A DNA stretch of 15,782 nt from JANNAV01 sp031384695 (GTDB taxonomy: Bacteria > Pseudomonadota > Alphaproteobacteria > Rhodobacterales > Rhodobacteraceae). The stretch lies in NCBI GenBank assembly GCA_031384695.1, contig JANNAV010000248.1, forward strand, positions 1-15,782, read 5' to 3'. Below, piece after piece: positions 7,002-14,150 of this stretch (positions are counted from its first letter, which is position 1; the number at the start of each line of letters is the position of its first letter). The notes under the pieces are model-generated. The model worked only from the letters and a program-made list of their open reading frames with translations. It was not told the origin of the DNA and did not search any database. Position numbers and translations under genes: made by a program.

Positions 7002-7382
7002 TTGGTTGGATTGTTTAAACTCGGTGCCACAGCTTCGGCCAAGAAGAAAACCGGACTGAAGATCATCGCGCTTATCAAAAGCGTCGGCGTAATGCCAGAA
7101 TCTGCCGAGCTGAAGGCGTTCAAAGAAAATCCCCGGGCTTGGCTGCACGCGGCCGGCTATATGTATGATGGTCCAGGTGCCGGCCCAAACGGTGAAATCC
7201 CGGCCACGGTCAAGATAGTGCCGGTTTTTGACACCGCAGACACGATGCATGTCAGGGTTCCGTTCAAGGACGCGCTGTTGATCAATCCAGCAGACATCCC
7301 TGTAAGCGAAACCTATCCGTCAGGTCTGGAGGATCGCTTTCCGGTGTTTCTGGCCCGCTATTTCATGCGGCAGTGCCGGTAG
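7002..7382 (+). CDS. Candidate RiPP precursor with NHLP-like leader
   Basis: The gene encodes 126 residues starting at TTG 7002, with an almost ideal AGGAGGA ribosome site 7 bases upstream. The N-terminus is basic (KLGATASAKKKTGLK). Residues about 39-88 resemble the nitrile-hydratase-like leader family (NHLP) used by many YcaO systems: AFKENPRAWLHAAG, then IPATVKIVPVFDTADTMHVRVP, equivalent to the usual 'DP..L...G...P..V.VV.DT.DT.H.V.P'. A 38-residue tail follows, with few modifiable residues: Ser102, Thr104, Ser107 and a single Cys125, the penultimate residue. No Gly-Gly cleavage site is evident. Its position opposite the YcaO gene supports a substrate role. It could instead be an unmodified NHLP-fold protein that binds the enzymes. 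The leader match is by eye. Confidence 0.6.
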   Translation: MVGLFKLGATASAKKKTGLKIIALIKSVGVMPESAELKAFKENPRAWLHAAGYMYDGPGAGPNGEIPATVKIVPVFDTADTMHVRVPFKDALLINPADIPVSETYPSGLEDRFPVFLARYFMRQCR

Positions 7383-7393
7383 GCAATACCCGG

Positions 7394-7430
7394 CTCAGGC
7401 TTGCCCGGACATCTGCCGGGCAAGCCTGAG
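7394..7430. terminator. Perfect 15-bp hairpin between convergent genes
   Basis: CTCAGGCTTGCCCGG (7394-7408) and its exact complement (7416-7430) flank a 7-base loop. The hairpin starts 12 bp after the precursor-like gene and overlaps the last codons of the convergent SARP gene, so it can end transcription from both sides. No T-run follows on either strand, so it could instead be an mRNA-end stabiliser. Confidence 0.65.
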
Positions 7431-9404
7431 GCCATCGAGAAGACTTTTCCGACCCTCCGGCCAGCTGATCGGCAGCATGTCCATGACCCAGGACTCAATC
7501 CGGTCGTGATCGGCCGACCGGGTTCCTTCCCATCTGGCCGCAGCCAACGTGTAGAAACTGTTGTAGGCAGCCGCTGCTTCAGGAATGCGCCCCAAATGAG
7601 CCCAGGCTGCTGCGGCCCAGACCAAGCGGTCGGGAAACCCGTCATGGCACTTCTCGACAGCCAAGATCGTCGCCCGATGGTCGCCGCCCAGGAAGTGGAT
7701 GTTTGACAGGTAGACAGAGTAGTATTCGGGGTAAATCGGGTTCAGCTGCATTGCACGCGCGGCCAGAATTCTGGCATCGTCGACGTGCCCGAGGAAGGCA
7801 TGGCCGCATGCCGCGGCAACAAGGGTTTCGGAATCATTCGGGTTCAGGTCGACCGCCATCCGGAAGTGCGCGTTCGCGCGCTCCGGCGACTTCGCGATAA
7901 GCCAGTTCCAAGCCATGCTGATGTGGCAGCGCGGGTCATAGGGATCAAGGGCAATGGCCTCGGAGGCGTGGTGGAGGGCTTTCGCGCAATCGTCCGCACG
8001 GTTGGGGTAGCCAGGACGGACCATAGTGCGCGTGCAGAGTATCTGGGCAAGGCTTGCGTGGCTGCTCGCCAGACCGGGATCAAGCGCGATGGCCTGAAGG
8101 AACAGCGCCTCGGCCTGGTCATCCGCCTCGGCGGACCAGAGGCGCGAAAGCTGATGGCCGCGCAGCCACAGATCATAGGCGACCGGATTGCCTGGCGTGC
8201 TGCGCGCATGGCGCAACAGGGTGATATGGTTCACCTGACTGGCAAGGTTGGCGGCCACAGCCCCGGCAACGGATGAGCTGATCTCCTGCAACTCGTCCTC
8301 GGCCACGGGGAAAAGCGTTGACCAGACCTCGCTGCCATCGCGGCAATCGATCAACGTCACGAACAGCTTGCCCGTCGGTGACCGCCAGTCCAGAATGCAA
8401 TCAACCGCGAAGTCGGCTTCGGTATCGCGACCGACCGCAGTGAAATCCACGGCGCTGGCCGACCCGTAGCCTGTGGCGGGCCATGGGATGACGATCCAGC
8501 ACCGGAACCGTGACAGGCAGGACTTGACCAGCAAGGCGAATCCATCGCCAAGGTAGTCCTTGCTTGCATCGGGATAGCGGGTCAGCGGCGGCCTGATCGT
8601 GATCCGTGGCGGGCCTTTGCGCGTTTGGGCAGGGGCGGTTGGCACTGGCACGGCCGGGCGTTGCAAAGACACCTCGCCGCTCTTGATCGCCACCAGAAGT
8701 TCGTTCGACGCCTCGCTCGGTTCGCTGTCCAGTTCGTCCGCCAGCGCCTGTTCAAGCTGCACGAACTGCCGCAGGGCCGCCGACTGATCGCCCCGCAGCG
8801 CATGAAAGCGCATCAGATACTGATGGGCAAGTTCGTGACTGGGTTCGATCCGCACCAGTTCCTCGGCGACACGGGTGTCGGTGAAGGCATTGGACAGGAT
8901 CAGTTTTTCCAGATGATCTGTCAGTGCCATGGTCAGCGTTGCCCGCAGTTGCGACCGTTCGATCTGCAGCCAGGCCTCGAATACTGGGGCGCTGGGCGGC
9001 GCGGTGCCGAACAGCTCTCCGTTCCAGAGGGACGAGGCGGCAAGCAGGGCGGAAGGATCGTCGCCTGCGGTTGCGATCAGATTGCGGAAACGCAGCACAT
9101 CGACCGCAAACTCTGCACCACGCAGGCTGACGGTGAAGCGGTCTGCCTCCAGCAGGTCATCGTCGGGGTCTAACACCTTGCGAAGTTCCTTCAGCGCCTG
9201 TCGCAGGCTGCTGCGCGCCAGCGCCTCGGGTGCCGGGTCCCACAGCAGGGAGGCCAGTTGTTCGCGGTGCATCCGGCAGTTCGGGCTAAGCAGCAGAAGG
9301 CCCAGCAGGCAGCTGGTCTTGCGGGTGCGAAAGGTGACTTCCTGGCCAGTGGACAGCCGGACTGCCCGGCATCCTCCCAGAAGATCGACCTGAAATCGCG
9401 CCAT
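7395..9404 (-). CDS. SARP-type transcriptional regulator (winged helix, BTAD, TPR)
   Basis: The 669-residue product has the architecture of AfsR/SARP-like regulators. Residues about 1-100 form an OmpR/PhoB-type winged helix (VDLLGGCRAVRL, RTRKTSCLLGLLLLSP, REQLASLLW, SLRQALKELRKVLD). Residues about 105-240 form the bacterial transcriptional activation domain with TPR-like helices (FEAWLQIERSQLRATL, AHQYLMRFHALRGDQSAALRQ). The middle (about 265-400) resembles the TolB/CadC-like segment (DYLGDGFALLVKSCLSRFR, LFVTLIDCRDGSEVWS), and about 420-620 are TPR repeats (ALFLQAIALDPGLASSHASL, ASEAIALDPYDPRCH). No NB-ARC or membrane segment is seen. SARPs typically activate secondary-metabolite clusters and bind 11-bp-spaced repeats, which occur here. 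ATG 9404 follows GCGAGGG. The gene converges on the precursor gene with a 12-bp gap. Confidence 0.88.
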   Translation of the reverse strand: MARFQVDLLGGCRAVRLSTGQEVTFRTRKTSCLLGLLLLSPNCRMHREQLASLLWDPAPEALARSSLRQALKELRKVLDPDDDLLEADRFTVSLRGAEFAVDVLRFRNLIATAGDDPSALLAASSLWNGELFGTAPPSAPVFEAWLQIERSQLRATLTMALTDHLEKLILSNAFTDTRVAEELVRIEPSHELAHQYLMRFHALRGDQSAALRQFVQLEQALADELDSEPSEASNELLVAIKSGEVSLQRPAVPVPTAPAQTRKGPPRITIRPPLTRYPDASKDYLGDGFALLVKSCLSRFRCWIVIPWPATGYGSASAVDFTAVGRDTEADFAVDCILDWRSPTGKLFVTLIDCRDGSEVWSTLFPVAEDELQEISSSVAGAVAANLASQVNHITLLRHARSTPGNPVAYDLWLRGHQLSRLWSAEADDQAEALFLQAIALDPGLASSHASLAQILCTRTMVRPGYPNRADDCAKALHHASEAIALDPYDPRCHISMAWNWLIAKSPERANAHFRMAVDLNPNDSETLVAAACGHAFLGHVDDARILAARAMQLNPIYPEYYSVYLSNIHFLGGDHRATILAVEKCHDGFPDRLVWAAAAWAHLGRIPEAAAAYNSFYTLAAARWEGTRSADHDRIESWVMDMLPISWPEGRKSLLDGLRLARQMSGQA

Positions 9405-9422
9405 GCACCCTCGCTCCGCAAA

Positions 9423-9438
9423 CTTACCCTTGGGTAAG
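9423..9438. promoter_or_regulatory. Palindrome in the SARP gene 5' region
   Basis: CTTACCC (9423-9429) and GGGTAAG (9432-9438) form a perfect 7-bp inverted repeat with a 2-bp centre, 18 bp ahead of the SARP start codon. Its last base is shared with the first GGTTGCA heptamer. It could be a repressor operator or a small RNA hairpin near the ribosome site. Confidence 0.45.
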
Positions 9439-9455
9439 GTTGCACAGAGGTTGCA
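9438..9455. promoter_or_regulatory. SARP-style heptamer direct repeat upstream of the SARP gene
   Basis: GGTTGCA occurs at 9438-9444 and 9449-9455 with a 4-bp spacer, an exact 11-bp period. On the coding strand it reads TGCAACC twice. The geometry equals that at 6920-6937, although the heptamer sequence differs. It suits autoregulation by the SARP, or binding by another helical-phase-dependent regulator. Confidence 0.5.
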
Positions 9456-9512
9456 TTTTTTTCAACAGGGGATCATCAAGTTTTTCCTGGCAGCATGGTT
9501 TCCCTGTCAGAT

Positions 9513-10412
9513 TTACCCGGCCCGCACCGACGATTCACTGTCGGGCCGCGTCGCCGGAATGCGGGCCGCTATGATCACGCCAAGGATGATGCAGAGGCTG
9601 CCGCCCCCCCTGATCGGGCCAAGGGTTTCGCCAAGGACCGCAGCTGCGATCATCGCGCCAAAGACGGCCTCGGCGCTGACCAGAACGGCAACGCAGGTGG
9701 CGGAGATATTCTGCTGCGCAATTGCCATCAGGACATAGGCCAGACCCTTTGACACAAGGCCAATGAACAGGATCTCGGGCAGCGCAGCCGTCAGGGCGCC
9801 GACTGTCGGAAATCCGTGAAATGCGCCACCTGCAAGCGTGCACAAAAGGCCGCAGACGGCCAGCTGCACGACCGTCATCAGGATCGGGCGGCGGTAGCGC
9901 ATGACGTAATGGCCGACGGCCAGCGTCCAGACGGCAAAGCCCAAGGCCGACAGCAGCGCAAGAAGATCACCGGGGCTAAGGCCAGTCCAGCTTGCCCCCG
10001 CCATCAGGAAGATGCCAAGCAGGCTGGCAAGACTGGCGGGCCAGATCGCCAAAGGCGGGCGCTGGGACAGGAAAAGCCAGGCGATGATCGGCGTCAGGAC
10101 GGCAGCGGTGTTCACCAGAAAACCCGCGTTGGTGACCGTGGTCAGCCCGTAGCCGAACTGCATGACAGTGCTGGCAAAGGTGAACAACAGCGACACCCCC
10201 AGCAAGAGCGGCAGCGATCCCTTGGCCGAAGGTCCGGCGGCCCTGACTTCGCGAATGGCCAGCGGGAGCAGCACCACCACGCCCACCAGCGAGGTGATGC
10301 CAGTGGCCGCAAAGCCATCGAGATGCTCCAGAATGGTCTTTTGTGCGACATTGCCCGTGCCCCAGGCCAAGGCGCCCAGCAGGACCAGGCCGCTTGCCTG
10401 GTTCCGGGTCAT
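9513..10412 (-). CDS. EamA/DMT-family transporter
   Basis: The 299-residue hydrophobic protein has about ten predicted membrane helices in two EamA halves. The first half begins ASGLVLLGALAWGTGNVAQK and includes GYGLTTVTNAGFLVNTAAVLTPIIAW. The second includes GDLLALLSALGFAVWTLAVG and the diagnostic VSAEAVFGAMIAAAVLGETLGP near the C-terminus. Family members export amino acids, metabolites or drugs across the inner membrane. The start ATG 10412 has AGGTGA upstream. It lies 108 bp before the SARP gene on the same strand and may be co-transcribed with it, but repeats in the gap suggest a separate SARP promoter. Export of the cluster's product or an amine is a guess from position. Confidence 0.88.
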   Translation of the reverse strand: MTRNQASGLVLLGALAWGTGNVAQKTILEHLDGFAATGITSLVGVVVLLPLAIREVRAAGPSAKGSLPLLLGVSLLFTFASTVMQFGYGLTTVTNAGFLVNTAAVLTPIIAWLFLSQRPPLAIWPASLASLLGIFLMAGASWTGLSPGDLLALLSALGFAVWTLAVGHYVMRYRRPILMTVVQLAVCGLLCTLAGGAFHGFPTVGALTAALPEILFIGLVSKGLAYVLMAIAQQNISATCVAVLVSAEAVFGAMIAAAVLGETLGPIRGGGSLCIILGVIIAARIPATRPDSESSVRAG

Positions 10413-10481
10413 TGGGTCACCTGCTGTGGCTTGGGCAGGGTGGGGGTGGATATAGGCGAGGAAAGGGACATGAGGAAAAGA

Positions 10482-10545
10482 CCTTTGAACAGGGGATGAA
10501 CGCTAAATGCTGGAGGCGCAGACCCGCGCCCCCTGTGTTCAAAGG
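10482..10545. terminator. Inverted repeat at the 3' end of the permease gene
   Basis: CCTTTGAACAGGGG (10482-10495) pairs with CCCCTGTGTTCAAAGG (10530-10545) with a 2-base bulge, around a 34-base interior. The right arm overlaps the permease stop codon. With no T-run it may be an mRNA-end structure or the scar of an element rather than a classical terminator. Confidence 0.35.
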
Positions 10546-12026
10546 GCGGCCCTGCGGGCGGCATCCTCGTCCGGGGTCAGGATCAGGCGATGCCGCGCAA
10601 CGAGCGCGTAATAGACGATGCCCAACCCCAGCCAGACGATGACCCAGAACGAGCCTTGCAGGAAAAGCGGGTCCTGCACCTGGCAGATCAGGGTCAGAAG
10701 GCAGATCGCAATGGTCAGCCAGCCGCCGAAGGTGCCCATCGGGCTGGTGAAGGGTCGCGGCAGCAGCGGGTAGTCCCGACGCAAGGCAAGGAACGCCGCC
10801 GCGCGCGAAAGGTAGGACAACATCGCCCCGAAGACCGCCATGTTCAGAAGAACGGAGCCGATAAGCGTCCCGGCATCTGCCTCGCCCAGCGTGGTGGACA
10901 GGATCAGCATGAAGGCAAGGCCAAGTCCCGATCCGGCCAGCATGGCCAGGATGGGGGTCTGGCGCCCGCCATGGGTCAGCGACAGGCCCGACGGCAGGTA
11001 GCCCGCGCGGGACAGCGAAAAGATCTGCCGCCCCTGCGCGAACAGGATGGCGTGAAAGCTGGCAACCAGACCCGAAAGCGCGATCAGCCCCAGGATATCG
11101 GCGCTGGCCCCGCCAAAAAGGGCGCGGAACCCGTCGAGAACGGGTTCGCCCGATTGCGACAGCGCATGGGCGCCGATCCCTTCGACCGCCGGGTTGATCG
11201 CCACGATCAGGAAGGCGGTGAGGATCAGCGTGACCAGCGCCAGAAGAATGCCCTTCGGCAGGTCACGTACGGGGTCCACCGACTCTTCGACCGCCAGTGG
11301 CGTCTCTTCGATCGCAAGGTATAGCCAGACCGCAAACGGCAGGGCGGCGAGGACTCCGGCCCAACCCATCGGCAGGAAATCCCCGTGCCCGCCCGGTAGC
11401 TCGCTGCCGTCGCTGGCGATGTTCATCGCCCACCGCGCGAAATCAGCCTGCGGAAAGGCGACCGCGCAGAAGAACAACAGGACCGCCAGCGACGTCAGCG
11501 TGACGACCAGCGTGATGCGGAACGTCAGCGCCACGCCCAGCATGTTGAGCGCAAGGAAAAGCGCATAGGTTCCGATCCACCAGACCGGCTCGGGCACGAC
11601 CGGACCGAAGATCGCCCCCAGATAGGCCCCGATGAAGTAGCAGATGACGGCTGGCGTCAGCACGTATTCGATATGCTCGCACAGACCCGAGACGAAGCCC
11701 CAGAAGGGGCCGAGTGCGAATCGCGCAAAGGGATACGAGCCGCCGTTCAGCGGCAGGGCGGTGCTCATCTCGGCGATGCAGAACGAGAGGGCGAGGAACA
11801 TCACCGCCATGATTGCGGCGGCCACCAGCATCCCGCCCCATCCGCCGACGGCAAGGCCGAGGTTCCAGCCGGAAAAGTGGCCCGAGATCACCGCGCCCAC
11901 CCCCAGCGCCCAAAGCGACCAGACGCCGGCATAGCGCCGCAGGCCGCGCTTCTCAAAATATCCGGGAGCAACGTCAACATAGGTTGCGGCAAGGGGCGCG
12001 GATCGGGCGGACGGGGCTTTCGTCAT
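10539..12026 (-). CDS. APC-family amino acid/amine permease (ethanolamine-permease-like)
   Basis: The 495-residue protein has about 12 membrane helices. Its opening (GLRRYAGVWSLWALGVGAVISGHFSGWNLGL), the AEMSTALPLNGGSYPFARFALGPFWGF segment, and the middle PFAVWLYLAIEETPLAVEES followed by DPVRDLPKGI match APC transporters of the ethanolamine-permease branch. Members import amino acids or amines, or exchange an amino acid for its decarboxylation product. ATG 12026 is chosen because GGAG lies 9 bases upstream; a longer frame to 12374 crosses the regulatory region. It is divergent from the secreted-protein/decarboxylase genes. A substrate/product exchanger partner to the decarboxylase is plausible. 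The true substrate cannot be read from sequence. Confidence 0.87.
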   Translation of the reverse strand: MTKAPSARSAPLAATYVDVAPGYFEKRGLRRYAGVWSLWALGVGAVISGHFSGWNLGLAVGGWGGMLVAAAIMAVMFLALSFCIAEMSTALPLNGGSYPFARFALGPFWGFVSGLCEHIEYVLTPAVICYFIGAYLGAIFGPVVPEPVWWIGTYALFLALNMLGVALTFRITLVVTLTSLAVLLFFCAVAFPQADFARWAMNIASDGSELPGGHGDFLPMGWAGVLAALPFAVWLYLAIEETPLAVEESVDPVRDLPKGILLALVTLILTAFLIVAINPAVEGIGAHALSQSGEPVLDGFRALFGGASADILGLIALSGLVASFHAILFAQGRQIFSLSRAGYLPSGLSLTHGGRQTPILAMLAGSGLGLAFMLILSTTLGEADAGTLIGSVLLNMAVFGAMLSYLSRAAAFLALRRDYPLLPRPFTSPMGTFGGWLTIAICLLTLICQVQDPLFLQGSFWVIVWLGLGIVYYALVARHRLILTPDEDAARRAAL

Positions 12027-12398
12027 TTCAGGAACTCCAGAAAAGGATGTGACAAATTTTTTGCGCCGCAGAGTCGGCGTGAAAACAAGGTCAGGCCCGA
12101 TGCGTGACCGTGACGTGAGCCGACCGTGAAAACCGGATCGGCCCGGACTGTCGGGCCTGGCCAAGGCAGGCGCCGTGCAATCCATTGATATAGAACAATT
12201 TAACGCCACCCGGTCGCCCTGCGGACGTTCAAGCAGGCCGTGCGGAGGTGGTTTGGGAGTTCCCGGACGTATCACGCGGGCATCACGGAGGCGGATGCAG
12301 GCTGCCGCTACTGATCCGGTCATCCGGCCCCAGGCGGCCCGGCCCCGGTCGGACCCCGGCCGCAAGGCATTCAATTCTTCTCAAAGGAATATAGTCAG
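12027..12398. promoter_or_regulatory. Divergent intergenic region with three 11-bp-spaced CGTGA heptamers
   Basis: This 372-bp gap holds no credible gene. CGTGACC (12103-12109), CGTGAGC (12114-12120) and CGTGAAA (12125-12131) repeat on a strict 11-bp period. The shared CGTGA core also occurs in the minus-strand reading (GCGTGAA) of the 6920-6937 repeat. A further CGTGA at 12078-12082 is out of phase (25 bp away). An AT-rich island at about 12182-12206 may belong to a promoter for the plus-strand genes. A ribosome site AAAGGA lies just ahead of ATG 12399. Binding by the SARP is inferred from spacing only. Confidence 0.5.
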
Positions 12399-12704
12399 AT
12401 GAAACTCACCTTCACGTTCACCCTCTTCCTGCTCGCAGGCCTTTCCGGACCAACCCTCGCCGACACGGTGGCTGATGCTTCGAATGCCTGCTCTCTTGTC
12501 GGCCCCATTGGCGACGCAACGGAAGACTGCAGAGTCATGCGTGTCGCTTACGGCACCGAAGTCCAGGACTGCATGGACAAGCTGTCAGCCGAAGCCGACC
12601 TGCGTGCCGGCAAGGCGACCGGCCATAACGCGCACACAAGCCGGGCCCGTTTCCTGACCTGCGATGCGTTGGTGCGTCCGAAGTTTTACCCTGTGAGCCA
12701 ATGA
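12399..12704 (+). CDS. Small secreted four-cysteine protein, unknown function
   Basis: The 101-residue protein begins with a clear signal peptide (MKLTFTFTLFLLAGLSGPTLA, cleavage probably after Ala21). The mature part is about 80 residues with cysteines at 31, 44, 58 and 88, consistent with two disulfides in the periplasm. I do not recognise the family. It is preceded by AAAGGA, is 64 bp upstream of the decarboxylase and is in the same direction, so the two are probably one operon with a hairpin between them. It could be a periplasmic binding or inhibitor-like protein. Nothing in the sequence decides this. Confidence 0.8.
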   Translation: MKLTFTFTLFLLAGLSGPTLADTVADASNACSLVGPIGDATEDCRVMRVAYGTEVQDCMDKLSAEADLRAGKATGHNAHTSRARFLTCDALVRPKFYPVSQ

Positions 12705-12709
12705 CCCTC

Positions 12710-12729
12710 GGGCGGGCACCTGCCCGCCC
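12710..12729 (+). terminator. GC-rich hairpin between the secreted protein and decarboxylase genes
   Basis: GGGCGGGC (12710-12717) and GCCCGCCC (12722-12729) form a perfect 8-bp stem with a 4-base loop, 5 bp after the upstream stop. There is no T-run. It may attenuate readthrough into the decarboxylase gene or stabilise the upstream mRNA. Confidence 0.5.
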
Positions 12730-12768
12730 CGGCCCTTCCCGCAGCAAATCCATTGTAAGGATCACCCC

Positions 12769-13950
12769 ATGACACATGCTTTTCCGCGTGGACCGTCGCT
12801 GCACCGGTCCCTGAACGACGAAATGCTGGATCGGCTTCTGGAAACCGAACAGCGGATGCGCGTGGCGCATCAGACCCATCTCGGCTACCCCTACAACCTT
12901 TCTTTCGGGCCCGGTGTTCCGGTTACCTTCCAGCATTTTCTGGTCAACAATCTCGGTGATCCCTATGTCGGGTCGCACTATGCCTCGGAGGTGTGCGGAC
13001 TGGAGCGGGAGGCCATTTCCTGGCTGATGCGCCTGTGGGGATGCAGCAATCTGGAGGACTACTGGGGCTCGATCGGTGCCAGCGGCACCGAGGGCAACAT
13101 CTGGGGCATCTACCTTGGCCGCGAGGCCCTGCCGGATGCCGTTCTGATTCACAGTGCCGATGCGCATTACTCCATCCCCAAGGCGGCCCGCATCCAGCGG
13201 ATCGAGGCCATCGAAGTGGCGTCGACTCCGGTGGGCGAGATCGACCTTGCAGCGCTGGCCATGGCGGTCGCCGGGCTGAAAGGGCGTCCGGTAATTCTGG
13301 TGCTGACCTGCGGCACCACGATGAAAGGCGCGCATGATGATATCGTCGGCGCGCTTGCCGTACTTGAGACGGCGGGCTGTGGCCCGGACCAGCGCTATGT
13401 CCATGTGGACGGGGCGCTGAATGCGATGGTGGTCCCGTTTCTTCAAGGCGCGCCGGACGCGATCCGCCCGACCTTCAAGGCGGGGATCGACAGCATCTCG
13501 ACCTCGGGCCACAAGATGATCGGCACGCCGATGCCCTGCGGCGCGCTGGTGGCCCGGCGCGTGCATGTCGACCGGATCGCGCGCGCGGTGGCTTACCTGA
13601 AGTCGAACGACACCACACTGATGGGGTCGCGTAACGGGCATGCAGTGCTGTCGGTCTGGACCCGGCTTTTCGGCCATGGCTACGGTGGCTATGCGCATGA
13701 CGCGCTGGCATGCTCGCTGCGGGCCCAGGCACTGGCCGACCGCCTGCGGGGCAGTGGAAGGCCGGTCCTGTGTAACCCACATGCGCTGACAGTGGTCTTC
13801 GACGAGCCAGGCACCGAGATCGTGACCCGCTATCAGCTGGCCGCCAACAACGGGTTGGCCCATGCCATTGTCATGCCGAATGTCACCAATGACCTTCTGG
13901 ACCGGTTCGTGACCGATTTCCTGAACTGGAGCAAGTGGTCATCAGTCTGA
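12769..13950 (+). CDS. PLP-dependent decarboxylase, histidine decarboxylase family
   Basis: The 393-residue protein follows the bacterial PLP-type histidine decarboxylase pattern closely: GYPYNLSF near the N-terminus, NNLGDPYVGSHYASEV, GTEGNIWGIYLGREALPDA (106-124), HYSIPKAARI with the cofactor-stacking His133, CGTTMKGAHDDI, YVHVDGALNAM with Asp214, STSGHKMIGTPMPCG with the PLP lysine Lys249, and GSRNGHAVLSVW. The family converts histidine to histamine; relatives act on serine (giving ethanolamine) and valine. The neighbouring ethanolamine-permease-like transporter makes serine or histidine both reasonable. ATG 12769 has AAGGA about 9 bases upstream. The length is normal and all catalytic residues are present. 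It may feed an amine to the nearby pathway or serve acid/energy metabolism. Confidence 0.9.
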   Translation: MTHAFPRGPSLHRSLNDEMLDRLLETEQRMRVAHQTHLGYPYNLSFGPGVPVTFQHFLVNNLGDPYVGSHYASEVCGLEREAISWLMRLWGCSNLEDYWGSIGASGTEGNIWGIYLGREALPDAVLIHSADAHYSIPKAARIQRIEAIEVASTPVGEIDLAALAMAVAGLKGRPVILVLTCGTTMKGAHDDIVGALAVLETAGCGPDQRYVHVDGALNAMVVPFLQGAPDAIRPTFKAGIDSISTSGHKMIGTPMPCGALVARRVHVDRIARAVAYLKSNDTTLMGSRNGHAVLSVWTRLFGHGYGGYAHDALACSLRAQALADRLRGSGRPVLCNPHALTVVFDEPGTEIVTRYQLAANNGLAHAIVMPNVTNDLLDRFVTDFLNWSKWSSV

Positions 13951-13973
13951 GGGTCAGATGTAGAGTCCCGGCA

Positions 13974-14135
13974 TTTGATGGATCGGCCAGGCCGATGGCA
14001 TCGGGGCGGTCTTGCAGAAGGCGGCAGATATCTGCTGCGGGCACATGTCCTTCGATCATGTAGCCATCGATCTTGCCGGTGTGGCAGGAGGTCATGCGCT
14101 GCGGAATGCCGTTGTCGATCTTGTAGTTGATCAGC
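13974..14135 (-). pseudogene. DUF411 (metal-related) protein fragment
   Basis: A minus-strand stretch reads GIPQRMTSCHTGKIDGYMIEGHVPAADICRLLQDRPDAIGLADP. This is the characteristic C-terminal half of DUF411 proteins (SCHT, GHVPA motifs), often found beside copper-resistance genes. The N-terminal half with its other cysteine motif is missing, and the usual ending (GMPxGSPGME) is replaced by unrelated sequence. Both ends are therefore broken and it is a relic. Confidence 0.7.
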
Positions 14136-14150
14136 AGCGTTCCGTATGCG

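Noticed and set aside
10590..11324. Open frame of 244 codons on the plus strand
   Set aside because: Antisense to the permease; charged low-complexity sequence is the mirror of membrane-helix codons.
12027..12374. N-terminal extension of the permease frame
   Set aside because: It would place the repeat array in coding sequence and shows no membrane or domain character; ATG 12026 has GGAG upstream.
12399..12704. Secreted four-Cys protein as the RiPP precursor
   Set aside because: It has a classical Sec signal peptide, no NHLP or other RiPP leader feature, and lies about 5 kb from the YcaO gene, so the divergent 126-residue protein is the better candidate.
12535..13863. Open frame of 442 codons on the minus strand
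   Set aside because: Antisense to the decarboxylase, with composition (Arg, His, Gln rich) typical of a shadow frame and no motif.
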